DNA of 64,000 nt from Oxalobacteraceae bacterium OTU3CINTB1 (GTDB lineage Bacteria; Pseudomonadota; Gammaproteobacteria; Burkholderiales; Burkholderiaceae_D), in assembly GCA_024123955.1 (NCBI GenBank), contig CP099652.1, positions 1,674,001 to 1,738,000 on the forward strand, given 5' to 3'. Within the stretch, counting starts at the first letter, position 1. Each line of letters opens with the position of its first letter. Shown one piece after another: positions 36,984-46,099 of this stretch. The position numbers were made by a program, and so were the translations under genes. The notes under the pieces were generated by a model. It was not told the DNA's origin, did not search any database, and saw only the letters and a program-made list of their open reading frames with translations.

Positions 36984-38318
36984 ATGGGACGTTTTCGCCA
37001 GAAGCTGACGGCGGACCGCCATCTGATCGGGTATTCGAGCGGTAACTTCGGCAAGAACCTCTTGCTCGGCAGCGTGGACGTGACCCTGCTGTTTTTACTG
37101 ACGGACCTGCTTGGCATCGCTCCGCACCGCGTCGGCACCTTGATGCTGATGGTGTTCGCCGCCGACCTGGGGCTCGACCTGGGCGCCGGCCTGTTGGCGG
37201 CGTGGGCGCAAAAAAAGGGCATCTCCTACCGGGGATTGATCGCCCTCGGCACCTTGCCCTGCGCGACCGCGTTCGGCCTGATTTACAGCCTGCCCGCGCT
37301 GGCGCCGGACAATATCGGCGTGATCGCGCTGGTCGTCATTTGCTTCCGCGCTGCTTACTCGATCATCGACGTTCCGCATAACATCCTGCTCGCCCGCGTC
37401 GCGACGGACAGCCGCGCGCGGGGCCGCGCGTCGGGCTACCGCACCGTGTTCAGCTCGGCCGCGAGCGTGGTCATCGCCACCGTGCTGGTGCCGTTCATGG
37501 GCGCGGCCGGCCAGCGCGCCATCGCCGGCCAGCTGTCGCTGCTGGGCATGGCGGGCGGGCTGGTGTTTTGCGTCGTGATGTTCTTTGCGGCGTGGTCGGC
37601 GCGCGAGGAGGGCGCTGCCGGCGAAAGGCGGCTGCGGCCACCGCCGAGGATCGCCTTCCTGCCCAAGATGGACCGGTTGTTCGGGGCGATCGCCATCATA
37701 GCGTTGATGACCGGATTTGCGATTCCGGTGTTCACCAAGATGATGCTGTACCTGGCGACGTATGTATTGAAGCAGCCCGGCCTTGCCGGCGCCATCCTGA
37801 TCACCATCACCTTGGGACAGCTGGCCGGCGCCGCACTGTGGATCTATCTTGTCCGGTCCCGCGACAAGACCGCGCTGCTGGTCATTAGCCACGCTGTCGC
37901 CATCTCCGGTATTCTGTGTTTTGCCATGGCGGACGCCACGCCGTGGTTGTTGACGGCGTCGGCGCTGTTGGTCGGTATCGGCTTCGCCGGCGTGTTCATG
38001 CTGCCCTGGGGGATACTGGCGGACATCACCGATTTCGCGCAATTCCGCCATGGCGAGCGGCGCGAGACGGCCACCTTCGCCACCATCCTGGTCATACTCA
38101 AAGCCGGCAGCGCGGCGTCCCTGGCCACGGTGGGCTGGACCCTGGAACATCTGGGCTATGTGCCCGGCGTGGCGCAGCCGGAGTCCGTGATCCAGGGCAT
38201 GAAGCTGCTTGCCTATGGCCTGCCGATCCTGGGTTCGCTGGTGGCCATCCTGACGTTGCGGCAGCTCGCGATCGGGCATCAGGCGCACGCCCGCGTGGTG
38301 CGAGCGAACCAGCGGTGA
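36984..38318 (+). CDS. GPH-family sugar:cation symporter
   Basis: Inner-membrane symporter of 444 residues with 12 helices, related to MelB and other glycoside-pentoside-hexuronide transporters: GYSSGNFGKNLLLGSVDVTLLFLLTDLLGI, the DLGLDLGAGLLA segment, SIIDVPHNILLARV and LPWGILADITDFAQF. GGGGG precedes the ATG. It forms an operon with the ROK regulator and would take up the sugar brought in by the divergent TonB receptor. Substrate unknown. Confidence 0.87.
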   Translation: MGRFRQKLTADRHLIGYSSGNFGKNLLLGSVDVTLLFLLTDLLGIAPHRVGTLMLMVFAADLGLDLGAGLLAAWAQKKGISYRGLIALGTLPCATAFGLIYSLPALAPDNIGVIALVVICFRAAYSIIDVPHNILLARVATDSRARGRASGYRTVFSSAASVVIATVLVPFMGAAGQRAIAGQLSLLGMAGGLVFCVVMFFAAWSAREEGAAGERRLRPPPRIAFLPKMDRLFGAIAIIALMTGFAIPVFTKMMLYLATYVLKQPGLAGAILITITLGQLAGAALWIYLVRSRDKTALLVISHAVAISGILCFAMADATPWLLTASALLVGIGFAGVFMLPWGILADITDFAQFRHGERRETATFATILVILKAGSAASLATVGWTLEHLGYVPGVAQPESVIQGMKLLAYGLPILGSLVAILTLRQLAIGHQAHARVVRANQR

Positions 38319-38321
38319 GTC

Positions 38322-38933
38322 CTAACGGCCGCGCGAAAAATACCAGTCGAAGGCGTGGCGGATGGCGCACGCGAACAGCATCATTTGCAGGTAGGCGGTG
38401 GCCGTGGCCCTTGGCGAGGCGCTGAAGCAGGAAAACACCAGCACCAGCGCGCAGGTGATGAAGCCGAATTGCACCGTCCGGCGCGCCGGGGTGGAAAGCT
38501 GCGTTCGTCCCGAGAAGTACCATCCGAAGCCGGCATACAAGCCGCCGGCGATGGCGGTCATGGGCGCCAGGGTGGTGAAAATCCATGGCATCGCCCCCGA
38601 CGAAAAATACGACGCTCCCACCGACAGGACTGCCGCCAGCAGGGCGATCATGCCGACCACCCGATACTGCTTGGGCGTCGGATGGATAGTCGAAGGCGCC
38701 GGCGATGGCGGTTCGGGCGTGACGCCTTCCGGCTCCGCCAGATCGCGGATATCGATGTCGAAGGCGGCGGCGAGGGCCATCCTGGTTTCACGCGAGGCGC
38801 TACCGTCGGCCTCGACCCGCTGGATCGTGCGCAGGCTGACGTCGGCGATCTCCGCCAGTTGCTCTTGCGACCATGCGTGTTCGGCGCGCAGGCGTTTGAT
38901 GGTTTTCGCGCTTAACTTCATATCATCGTCCAT
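38322..38933 (-). CDS. XRE-family HTH protein with C-terminal membrane helices
   Basis: A 203-residue protein: helix-turn-helix (LRAEHAWSQEQLAEIADVSLRTIQRVEADG) in residues 10-60, an acidic/Pro linker, and four hydrophobic segments (VVGMIALLAAVLSVGASYF, TLAPMTAIAGGLYAGFGW, FGFITCALVLVFSCFS and a last one). This gives a membrane-bound DNA-binding protein. GGAG lies seven bases before the ATG at 38933. The target genes are unknown; it converges on the GPH symporter, four bases away. Confidence 0.85.
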   Translation of the reverse strand: MDDDMKLSAKTIKRLRAEHAWSQEQLAEIADVSLRTIQRVEADGSASRETRMALAAAFDIDIRDLAEPEGVTPEPPSPAPSTIHPTPKQYRVVGMIALLAAVLSVGASYFSSGAMPWIFTTLAPMTAIAGGLYAGFGWYFSGRTQLSTPARRTVQFGFITCALVLVFSCFSASPRATATAYLQMMLFACAIRHAFDWYFSRGR

Positions 38934-39070
38934 TGTGGGCTCCAGTTGTCAGTAATGAAACTGGAGGATGGGCGAATTATGCCCGAAACGCCACGACAGT
39001 TTGCCGCCAAGCAGGCGACACCGGGCCGCCAGTCACATGACGACGCGAGATTCGCTCGGGTTTCGGTCGT

Positions 39071-39844
39071 TTATTCGTGGTACAACTGCGAACGGCCGCC
39101 GTCGATCAGGATGTCGGTGGCGTTGATGAAAGGCGCCTCGTCGCTGGCGAGGAACAGCGCGGTGGCGGCGACTTCCTCGGGGGTGCCCAGGCGTTTGCAA
39201 GGCAGCAGCGCGGCCTGGCGGGCGCGTTCGGCTTCCGGATCGGGAAAGCCGGCGAAGTGGCGTTCGACCATGTCGGTGACAATCAGCCCCGGCGAGATCG
39301 AGTTGACGCGGATGCCGCGCGCGGCGTACTCGAGGCCGAGCGCGCGCGTGAGGCCGATCAGCGCGTGCTTGGCGACCGGGTAGGGGAAGGAGCCGGGGAT
39401 GATCTTGTGGCCGTGCACCGAGGCGATGTTGACGATGCTGCCGCCGCCTTGCGCCAGCATGGCCGGCAGCACGGCGCGCGCGGCATTCCATGCGCCTTCC
39501 AGATCGACGGCGAAGCAGCGCTGCCAGTCCTCGTCGCTCAGAGCCAGCGGGTCGCCGAAGACGTTCATGCCGGCGTTGTTGATCAGGATGTCGACCTTGC
39601 CGAAACGCTCCACGCTGCGCGCGACCAGTGCTTCCATCGCGGCGCGGACGCAGACGTCGGCTTCGATGAAGATGGCGCGTTCGGGGCCTAATTCTTCGGC
39701 GATGGCGCGGGCGTGGGCGTCGTCGCGGTGGCTATTGAGGGTGACCATCGCGCCTTCGGCCACAAAGCGGCGGGCGATGGCCGCGCCGATGCCTTGTGTC
39801 GATCCGGTGACGATGGCAACTTTGTTCGATAAGCGGTTGGCCAT
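39071..39844 (-). CDS. SDR-family sugar dehydrogenase, probably D-galactose (or L-arabinose) 1-dehydrogenase
   Basis: A 257-residue short-chain dehydrogenase. NAD(P)-binding TGSTQGIG near residue 14, DILINNAGMN, the catalytic Ser in VNIASVHGHK and the YPVAK Tyr/Lys pair are visible. AGGAG precedes the start. It lies upstream of the araFGH importer and DgoD on the same strand; the oxidation of galactose C1 to the lactone is otherwise missing from the pathway in this window, so this assignment rests on context. A different sugar or alcohol substrate remains possible. Confidence 0.75.
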   Translation of the reverse strand: MANRLSNKVAIVTGSTQGIGAAIARRFVAEGAMVTLNSHRDDAHARAIAEELGPERAIFIEADVCVRAAMEALVARSVERFGKVDILINNAGMNVFGDPLALSDEDWQRCFAVDLEGAWNAARAVLPAMLAQGGGSIVNIASVHGHKIIPGSFPYPVAKHALIGLTRALGLEYAARGIRVNSISPGLIVTDMVERHFAGFPDPEAERARQAALLPCKRLGTPEEVAATALFLASDEAPFINATDILIDGGRSQLYHE

Positions 39845-39881
39845 ATTTTGCTCCTGCTGGATGCGTTGTCGGCGGCTCGAC

Positions 39882-40030
39882 GATGGCGGATTACGGCGTT
39901 CCGCCTAATCCGCCCTACGTGGTTGAACGGTTTGCGAAGGTCCCGGTGCTTGGAGCGTTTGCAATGGTCCCGGTGCTTGGATGGTCATGCGGAGACAGGT
40001 AGGGCGGATTAGCGCAGCGTAATCCGCCAT
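39882..40030. repeat. Long inverted repeat with TAATCCGCC arms, copy 1
   Basis: The left arm (39882-39920) and right arm (39999-40030) are near-perfect inverted copies containing ATGGCGGATTACG and GGCGGATTAG / CTAATCCGCC. Each arm can itself fold (GGCGGATTA ... TAATCCGCC). Between them a 27-base unit with GGTCCCGGTGCTTGGA occurs twice in tandem (from 39931 and 39958). A second copy lies at 58117-58238 with a different middle. Noncoding mobile or REP-like element. Confidence 0.85.
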
Positions 40031-40068
40031 GCATGCAAGCTGGCGGCGCATGCCTGGTTCCACGTGGT

Positions 40069-41052
40069 TTAATGCCGCTCACCGCGCGTCTTCAGCTGGT
40101 CCAGCAGCACCGCCACCAGCAGGATCACGCCGCGCATCAGGTACTGGTAAAACGCGTCGACATCCATCAGGTTCATGACGTTTTCGACCGTGCCCATGAT
40201 CAGCACGCCGATCAGCACGCCGAAGATGCGCGCCTTGCCGCCCTGGAGCGAGACGCCTCCCAGCACACATGCCGAGATCACATCCAGCTCGAAACCCTGC
40301 GCGGCGTTCGGCTGGCCGCTGGTGATGCGCGAGGCCAGGATCAGGCCCGCCATCGCGGTCACCAGGCCTTGCAGCAGGAAGATCCACACGCGCAGCCGCT
40401 CGACGCGCACGCCGGCCAGCCGCGCCGCTTCCGGGTTGCCGCCGATGGCCAGCGTGTTGCGGCCGAAGACCGTCTGGTTCAGCAGAATGCCGAACACCAC
40501 GAAGCAGCAGGCGCAGATCAGCACCGGCAGCGGCATGCCGAAGATGCGGGTGTCGCCGAAGTCGATGAAGGCGTCGTTGTTGATGCCGACCGCCTGGCCC
40601 TGCGAGACGATGAACGCCAGCCCGCGCACCATCAGCATCGTCGCCAGGGTGGCGATCAAGGCGTTCACGCGCAGGTAGGCGATCAACACCCCATTGAGCG
40701 CGCCGATCAGGGCGCCGGCCGCGAGACCCGCGCCGACGGCCAGCGCGACGCTGCCGCTATGTTCCAGCACGATCGCGCCCAGCACGCCGGCGAAGGCGAT
40801 GGTCGAGCCGACCGACAAATCGAAGTCGCGCGAGGCGAGGCACAGCATCATGGTGCAGGCGACCATGCCGATCTGCGCCACCGACAGCATCAGACCGACG
40901 ACGTTGGTCACCGAGAAGAAGTTCTCGACGGTGACGGCCAGCACCGCGAACAGCACGACGTACGCCAGCGGCATGCTGTATTCGATCAGCCATTGACGCG
41001 AGATCAGGGGCGTCGCCGGCTTGGCGGCGGGATTGATGGATGAGACGTTCAT
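40069..41052 (-). CDS. araH: L-arabinose/galactose-type ABC transporter permease
   Basis: A 327-residue permease closely following Ara[82 protein letters not shown] and LGTVEN-like [22 protein letters not shown]. About ten membrane helices. Start overlaps the araG stop by four bases. It would form the channel for a pentose or galactose importer; galactose is favoured by the neighbours. Confidence 0.92.
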   Translation of the reverse strand: MNVSSINPAAKPATPLISRQWLIEYSMPLAYVVLFAVLAVTVENFFSVTNVVGLMLSVAQIGMVACTMMLCLASRDFDLSVGSTIAFAGVLGAIVLEHSGSVALAVGAGLAAGALIGALNGVLIAYLRVNALIATLATMLMVRGLAFIVSQGQAVGINNDAFIDFGDTRIFGMPLPVLICACCFVVFGILLNQTVFGRNTLAIGGNPEAARLAGVRVERLRVWIFLLQGLVTAMAGLILASRITSGQPNAAQGFELDVISACVLGGVSLQGGKARIFGVLIGVLIMGTVENVMNLMDVDAFYQYLMRGVILLVAVLLDQLKTRGERH

Positions 41053-42599
41053 GCGATGCTCCGGGTATGAAGTGCGGGAGTTTCAATATGGGCGGGGGCG
41101 GGGATGGTCGAATCGGGCAGCGCGAGGCGCAGCACCTCGGTTTCGCTGGCGTCGGCGCGCGACAGTTCGCCGCAGATGGCGCCTTCGCGCATGACGATCA
41201 CGCGGTCCGAAATGCCCAGCACCTCCGGCAGTTCGCTCGAGACGACGATCACGCAGCAACCGCGTTCGGCCACCTCGTGGATGATGCGGTAGATGTCGCT
41301 CTTGGCGCCGACGTCGATGCCGCGTGTCGGTTCGTCGAGGATCAGCACCTTCAGCCCGGGTTCGGCCAGCCAGCGCGCCAGGATCACCTTCTGCTGGTTG
41401 CCACCGGAAAGCAGGCGGATCTCCTGCTGGCGGTTGGGCGTCTTGATGCGCAGCCGCGCGATGAATTCGTCGGCCAGCGCCGCTTCCTTCTTATGACGCA
41501 GGAACAGCCCTGCGCGCAGGTCGATGCGGCGCACGCTGATGTTGATGTTCTCCGCCACCGAGGCGGTGGCCAGGATGCCTTGCTCCTTGCGGTCCTCGGG
41601 ACACAGCACGATGCCGGCGGCGATGGCGTCGGTCGGCGCGCCGGTCGGCACGGTCGCGCCATCGAGCAGCACCTGGCCGGCGCTACGCGGATCGGCGTTG
41701 TACAGCAATCGCATCAACTCGCTGCGGCCGGCGCCCACCAGGCCGAAAAAGCCCAGCACTTCGCCGCCCCGCACGGAAAAGCTTTGCGGGCCTTTCATGT
41801 GGCGGCCGTTCAGGCCCTGTATCTTCAGGCGTTCCTCGCCGAGCGCGCGCGGACGGTAGTCGTAGATGTCGCTCAGCTCACGTCCCACCATGTCGCTGAT
41901 CAAACGGTCGCGCGGCACCTCGGCCATGACGTGGTGCGTGACGATCTTGCGGCCGTCCCGGAAGATGGTGCAGGCGTCGCACAGCGCGTACAGTTCCTCC
42001 AGCCGGTGCGAGATGTAGATCAGCGTCCGGCCGTCGGCGCGCAGTTCGCGCACAAGGCGGAACAGGATTTCGGTCTCGCGGTGCGACAGGCTGCTGGTCG
42101 GTTCGTCGAAGGCGATGACTTGCGCGTCCTGCATGATGGCCTTGCAGATCTCGACCATCTGGCGCTGCGCGATCGACAGGTCGGCCAACTTGGCGTCCGG
42201 CGCCAGGTCGACGCCGATGGCGGCCAGCTTCTCCGACACCATCCGGTAGGCCTTGGACTTGTCCAGCAGCCCAAAGCGGGTGGGCATGCGGCCCAGCAGC
42301 ACGTTCTCCGCCACCGTCAGTTCGGGCACGTATTGCAGCTCCTGGTGGATCACGGCGATGCCGGCGCCGATGGCGTCCTTGGCGCTGGTGAAGCGGCACT
42401 CGGCGCCGTTGACCATCAGGCGGCCGCCGTCGGGCTTATATTGGCCGCCGAGGATTTTCAGTAGCGTCGACTTGCCCGCGCCGTTCTCGCCCAGCAGGCC
42501 ATGCACCTGGCCGGCGTGCGCTTCGAAGCTCACGCCGTTCAGGGCTTTCACGCCGGGGAAGAATTTGCAGACCTCGTCGAATTGGAGGTAAGCCGCCAT
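41049..42599 (-). CDS. araG: Sugar ABC transporter ATPase, two nucleotide-binding domains
   Basis: A 516-residue double ATPase as in AraG/MglA/RbsA. First domain: Walker [10 protein letters not shown], signature [11 protein letters not shown], Walker [12 protein letters not shown]. Second domain: degenerate GLVGAGRSE, signature [24 protein letters not shown]. It is three bases after araF and overlaps araH, so the order araF-araG-araH matches E. coli. Confidence 0.95.
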   Translation of the reverse strand: MAAYLQFDEVCKFFPGVKALNGVSFEAHAGQVHGLLGENGAGKSTLLKILGGQYKPDGGRLMVNGAECRFTSAKDAIGAGIAVIHQELQYVPELTVAENVLLGRMPTRFGLLDKSKAYRMVSEKLAAIGVDLAPDAKLADLSIAQRQMVEICKAIMQDAQVIAFDEPTSSLSHRETEILFRLVRELRADGRTLIYISHRLEELYALCDACTIFRDGRKIVTHHVMAEVPRDRLISDMVGRELSDIYDYRPRALGEERLKIQGLNGRHMKGPQSFSVRGGEVLGFFGLVGAGRSELMRLLYNADPRSAGQVLLDGATVPTGAPTDAIAAGIVLCPEDRKEQGILATASVAENINISVRRIDLRAGLFLRHKKEAALADEFIARLRIKTPNRQQEIRLLSGGNQQKVILARWLAEPGLKVLILDEPTRGIDVGAKSDIYRIIHEVAERGCCVIVVSSELPEVLGISDRVIVMREGAICGELSRADASETEVLRLALPDSTIPAPAHIETPALHTRSIA

Positions 42600-42602
42600 G
42601 GC

Positions 42603-43592
42603 TTACATGCCCATTTGCTTGCGGACGTCGGCCTGGTTGGCGCGCGTCATCAGCATCCCCTTGGTCAGCACTTCGGCCGGCGGGGTGCCTTTCCCAGTGA
42701 TCCAGTTGTACATGTTGACCGAGGTTTCGTAGCCGTGCTGTTTGGCGCTGATCATCACCGAGCCGTAGAAGCCGGTCGGCGCGGGTTTGTTCAGCTCATT
42801 CTCGGCGGCCTTGGCGCCGCCGATGCCGACTCCCACCATGGCGTCGGCCTTGATGCCGCGTCCTTCGGCGGCGCGCACGGCGCCCAGCACCGCTTCATCG
42901 TTCAGGCCCACGGCCACCCAGTGCTTGAAGCGCGCGTTCTTGGTCAGCGCGATGTTGGCGGCGTTGAAGGCGCTTTCGGTGTCGGTCTTCGCCTGCGGCG
43001 CATCGACGATGTTCGCGACCGGGAAGCCGGCGGCCTTGAGCGCGTCGATGGCGCCGGTGGTGCGTTCCTTGGCCGTCGGCAGCTGGTCGTAGGCGACGCG
43101 GATCACGCCCACTTCGGCGACGTTCCATTTGCGGTTCTTGACTTCGGCGGCGATGCCTTCGCCGACCTGCTTGCCGATGGCGTAGCCGGAGATGCCCATG
43201 TACGGAATCGATTCGATCGGTTTGCCGGTGCCGTCGACCAGGCGGTCGTCGACCGCGATCACTTTGAGGTTGTTGCGCTTGGCCGAGCGTTCGATGGCCT
43301 TGCCCAGCTTGACGTCCGGCGCGCAGATGACGAAGCCCTGGGCTTTTTGCGCGGCCAGGTTGTCGATCGCGGCGATCATTTTTTCGCCGTTGGGGATGCC
43401 GATCTTGACCAGGGTGAAGCCTTTGTCCTTGGCCGCCTGCTCGGCGTAGCGCCATTCGTCCTGGAACCACGGCTCCTCCGCCTGTTTGACGAGGAAGCCG
43501 ATCTTGACCGGATCGGCGGCGTGGGCGACGCTGGTGAATTGGGTCGCGGCGATCAGGCACAGCGATGCTGCGGCGAGCAAGCTACGTTTCAT
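42603..43592 (-). CDS. araF: Periplasmic sugar-binding protein of the AraF type
   Basis: A 329-residue binding protein with signal peptide (LLAAASLCLIAATQFTSVAHA). The mature start KIGFLVKQAEEPWFQDEW and GFVICAPDVKLG, VIAVDDRLVDGTGKP, TTGAIDALKAAGFP, HWVAVGLNDEAVLGAVRA match AraF along its length. E. coli AraF binds L-arabinose, D-galactose and D-fucose, which agrees with a galactose pathway here. GGAG precedes the ATG. A terminator separates it from the upstream dgoD. Confidence 0.93.
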   Translation of the reverse strand: MKRSLLAAASLCLIAATQFTSVAHAADPVKIGFLVKQAEEPWFQDEWRYAEQAAKDKGFTLVKIGIPNGEKMIAAIDNLAAQKAQGFVICAPDVKLGKAIERSAKRNNLKVIAVDDRLVDGTGKPIESIPYMGISGYAIGKQVGEGIAAEVKNRKWNVAEVGVIRVAYDQLPTAKERTTGAIDALKAAGFPVANIVDAPQAKTDTESAFNAANIALTKNARFKHWVAVGLNDEAVLGAVRAAEGRGIKADAMVGVGIGGAKAAENELNKPAPTGFYGSVMISAKQHGYETSVNMYNWITGKGTPPAEVLTKGMLMTRANQADVRKQMGM

Positions 43593-43684
43593 GGTAAGTC
43601 TCCGTTGATTTTGTTTTAAAGCGTTTTACGATGCCGCATATGTTTGCGCATTCGTTTTGTCTTGCGTTTATTTTTCTTCAGGCA

Positions 43685-43712
43685 GAAAAAAGCCGGCGTC
43701 GAAGCGCCGGCT
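43685..43712 (-). terminator. Rho-independent terminator after dgoD
   Basis: On the minus strand AGCCGGCG-loop-CGCCGGCT followed by TTTTT: an 8-bp GC stem with a six-base loop, 15 bases after the dgoD stop. It implies that araFGH has its own promoter in 43593-43684. Confidence 0.88.
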
Positions 43713-43726
43713 CGTTCACTACCGCA

Positions 43727-44875
43727 TCACCATTCGGCGACGCTGCCATCCGCATGGCGCCAAACAGGGTTGCGCCAGTCGGGTGCGTTTTTGCTCGCGG
43801 CGATCACGCGTTCCTCGTCCACTTCCACGCCCAAACCTGGTTTAGGCAGCGGCTTGCAGAAGCCATCGGTGATCGTGAAGTCTTCCTTGTTGATCACGTA
43901 GTCGAGCAGCTCGCCGCCCTTGTTGTAGTGGATGCCCATGCTTTGCTCTTGCAGCACGGCGTTGTACGACACGAAGTCGACCGCCAGGCACGAGGCCAGC
44001 GCCACCGGACCCAGAGGGCAGTGCGGCGCCAGGGTGATGTCGTAGGCTTCGGCCATCGAGGCGATCTTCAGGCACTCGGTGATGCCGCCGGCGTGCGACA
44101 GGTCCGGCTGCACGATAGCCAGGCCGCCGGCCGCGAACACGTTCTTGAATTCGAAGCGCGAGTACATGCGCTCACCAGCCGCCAGCGGAATCGCGGTCAT
44201 TTCGGCCAGGCGGGCGTAGTATTCGGCCTGCTCGGCCAGCACCGGCTCTTCGACGAACAATGGACGGAACTGCTCCAGTTCGCGCAAGAGAGTTTTGGCC
44301 ATCGGCGCGGCCACGCGGCCGTGGAAGTCCAGGCCGAATTCGATGGTGTTGCCGAACGCTTCGCGGATTTCCGCCACACGCTGCACGGCCTTGTCGACGG
44401 CCGCCGAGGTGTCGAGCATGCCCAGTTCTTCGGTACCGTTCATCTTGAAGGTGTCGAAGCCGCCGGCTTTCAATTTGGTGATCTGTTCGATGATGTCGGA
44501 CGGACGATCGCCGCCCACCCAGCTGTACATCTTCATGCGGTCGCGCACCAGGCCGCCCAGCAGTTCGTACACCGGCTTGCCCATCACTTTGCCCTTGATG
44601 TCCCACAGCGCCTGGTCGATGCCGGCGATCGCGCTCATCAGGATGGCGCCACCACGGTAGAAGCCGGCGCGGTACATGGTTTGCCACAGGTCGTTGATGC
44701 GGGCCGGGTCGGCGCCGATCAGATACGGTTCCATTTCCTGGACGGCGGTCTCCACGGTGCGCGCGCGGCCTTCGATGACCGGTTCGCCCCAGCCGACCAC
44801 GCCTTCATCGGTCTCGATTTTCAGCAGCATCCAGCGCGGTGGAACACGATAGGTCGTCAGTTTGGTGATTTTCAT
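43727..44875 (-). CDS. dgoD: D-galactonate dehydratase
   Basis: Enolase-superfamily enzyme that converts D-galactonate to 2-keto-3-deoxy-D-galactonate. The 382-residue sequence begins [16 protein letters not shown] as in E. coli DgoD and keeps FGLDFHGRV (metal Asp and catalytic His), [18 protein letters not shown] (metal Glu residues) and [10 protein letters not shown] (catalytic His). The region before the ATG is TCTCCTTCTCCT, a pyrimidine tract instead of a ribosome site, so translation start is unusual. It is divergent from the lactonase-like gene and has a palindrome-rich gap. Confidence 0.96.
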   Translation of the reverse strand: MKITKLTTYRVPPRWMLLKIETDEGVVGWGEPVIEGRARTVETAVQEMEPYLIGADPARINDLWQTMYRAGFYRGGAILMSAIAGIDQALWDIKGKVMGKPVYELLGGLVRDRMKMYSWVGGDRPSDIIEQITKLKAGGFDTFKMNGTEELGMLDTSAAVDKAVQRVAEIREAFGNTIEFGLDFHGRVAAPMAKTLLRELEQFRPLFVEEPVLAEQAEYYARLAEMTAIPLAAGERMYSRFEFKNVFAAGGLAIVQPDLSHAGGITECLKIASMAEAYDITLAPHCPLGPVALASCLAVDFVSYNAVLQEQSMGIHYNKGGELLDYVINKEDFTITDGFCKPLPKPGLGVEVDEERVIAASKNAPDWRNPVWRHADGSVAEW

Positions 44876-44991
44876 AGGAGAAGGAGAATAAGTTCAGGGA
44901 ACAGCCTTCAGTCTAAGCGTCCCGCCTAGACAGGAAATATGATTAATTGAACACAAGCCATATCATTATCGAATAGCAGAAATAAGCCAGG

Positions 44992-45019
44992 CAGCTATCT
45001 GATATCAGCATAGCTGATA
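44992..45019. promoter_or_regulatory. Nested palindromes in the dgoD / lactonase-like divergent promoter
   Basis: Overlapping inverted repeats: CAGCTAT(11)ATAGCTG at 44992-45016, the central CTGATATCAG at 44999-45008, and TATCAGC-ATA-GCTGATA at 45003-45019. They lie in the middle of the 218-base gap and are a good LysR-type binding region for the regulator at 46100. A related ATAGCT-G-AGCTAT is found at 47084. Confidence 0.65.
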
Positions 45020-45093
45020 GTGGTAAATTCATATCAATTGTAAACCTTGTCCCTTTAGACTGGCGGGATTCTATCCTCCGGAGCACGGCCAGC

Positions 45094-46050
45094 ATGATCG
45101 ATTCCAGTACGCATGTCGCGTCGACCCCCGGCATCATGCTGCTGCGCGTCGGCCAGGCCGGCAGCGCCCTGCGCTGGGACCCCGCCGGCCGCTGCTGGCG
45201 CTGGCCCGATCCGCAAGGCGGCCAGTTGTACGCCTGGCCGGCGCCGGCCGGCATGCCCAGCGGCCTGCGCCTGCAGGAAAACGCCTGCGTGATGGCGTGC
45301 TGCACCTCCGGCCGCGTGCTGCTGGGGCAGGGCAAGCGCCTCGGCATGGTCGATTTGCCGGCGCCGGGCCAGCCCAGCCGCCCGCTGCAAAGCCAGGTTT
45401 TGCTGACCGTCGACGCGGCCGAGCCGCGCACCAGCATCAGCGACGGCTGCACCGACCGGGGCGGCAATTTCGTCTTCGGCACCGCCAACACGGCAAGCGA
45501 CCAGCGTGCCATCGGCAGTTTTTACCAGTATTCGCAACAGCACGGCCTGCGCCGGCTGGCGTTGCCGGTCGTGGTCAAGGCCGGCGGCATCGCCTTCAGC
45601 ACCGACGGCCGCCGGATGTACTTCGCCGACACGGCCCAAGGCGCCATCATGCAATGCGAGTATGATTCCGAACGTGCCAAGGTATCCAACGTGAAAACGT
45701 TTGCACCGGTGCTGGCGCCGGGAGCGGGCGCGGCCGTGGTCGACAGCGGCGACCGCCTGTGGAGCGTGCAGGGCGGCGCCCTGGTCCAATATGCGCCGCA
45801 CGGCGACGCGCTGCGCCGCATCGGCATGGCGCGCGAGGCGGCCGCCGGCGTAGCCTTCGGCGGCGAGGGCCTGCGCCAGTTGCTGGTGCTGGGCGCGAAC
45901 GGCGGCCTGTACGGCCTGCCGCCCGATCTGGCGCCCGATTTGCCGGCGGACCTGGCGCGCCGGCCGCCCCGGGGCGTGCCGGACGTGCCGTTCGACGACG
46001 GCGGCGCCGCCCGCTTCGCCGTTCTGCCAGTACCCGTCATCGGTGATTGA
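45094..46050 (+). CDS. Lactonase-like (SMP-30 fold) protein lacking metal ligands
   Basis: A 318-residue protein whose repeat pattern fits an SMP-30/gluconolactonase propeller: RTSISDGCTDRGGNFVFGTAN, VKAGGIAFSTDGRRMYFADTAQGAIMQCEYD and the TFAPVLAPGAGAAVVDSGDRLWSVQ blade. The residues that bind the divalent metal in active lactonases are replaced: the EGPxW Glu is absent, RxND reads ISDG, the NGxxxSPDG Asn is Gly (GGIAFSTDG) and PDG reads GAGA. It may be catalytically dead, use other residues, or act as a sugar-binding sensor. It is 50 bases upstream of a LysR regulator on the same strand. Confidence 0.75.
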   Translation: MIDSSTHVASTPGIMLLRVGQAGSALRWDPAGRCWRWPDPQGGQLYAWPAPAGMPSGLRLQENACVMACCTSGRVLLGQGKRLGMVDLPAPGQPSRPLQSQVLLTVDAAEPRTSISDGCTDRGGNFVFGTANTASDQRAIGSFYQYSQQHGLRRLALPVVVKAGGIAFSTDGRRMYFADTAQGAIMQCEYDSERAKVSNVKTFAPVLAPGAGAAVVDSGDRLWSVQGGALVQYAPHGDALRRIGMAREAAAGVAFGGEGLRQLLVLGANGGLYGLPPDLAPDLPADLARRPPRGVPDVPFDDGGAARFAVLPVPVIGD

Positions 46051-46099
46051 CGCTGCACCAGCCCGCCATATATGATGGGCGCTCAAAATAATCACCCTT

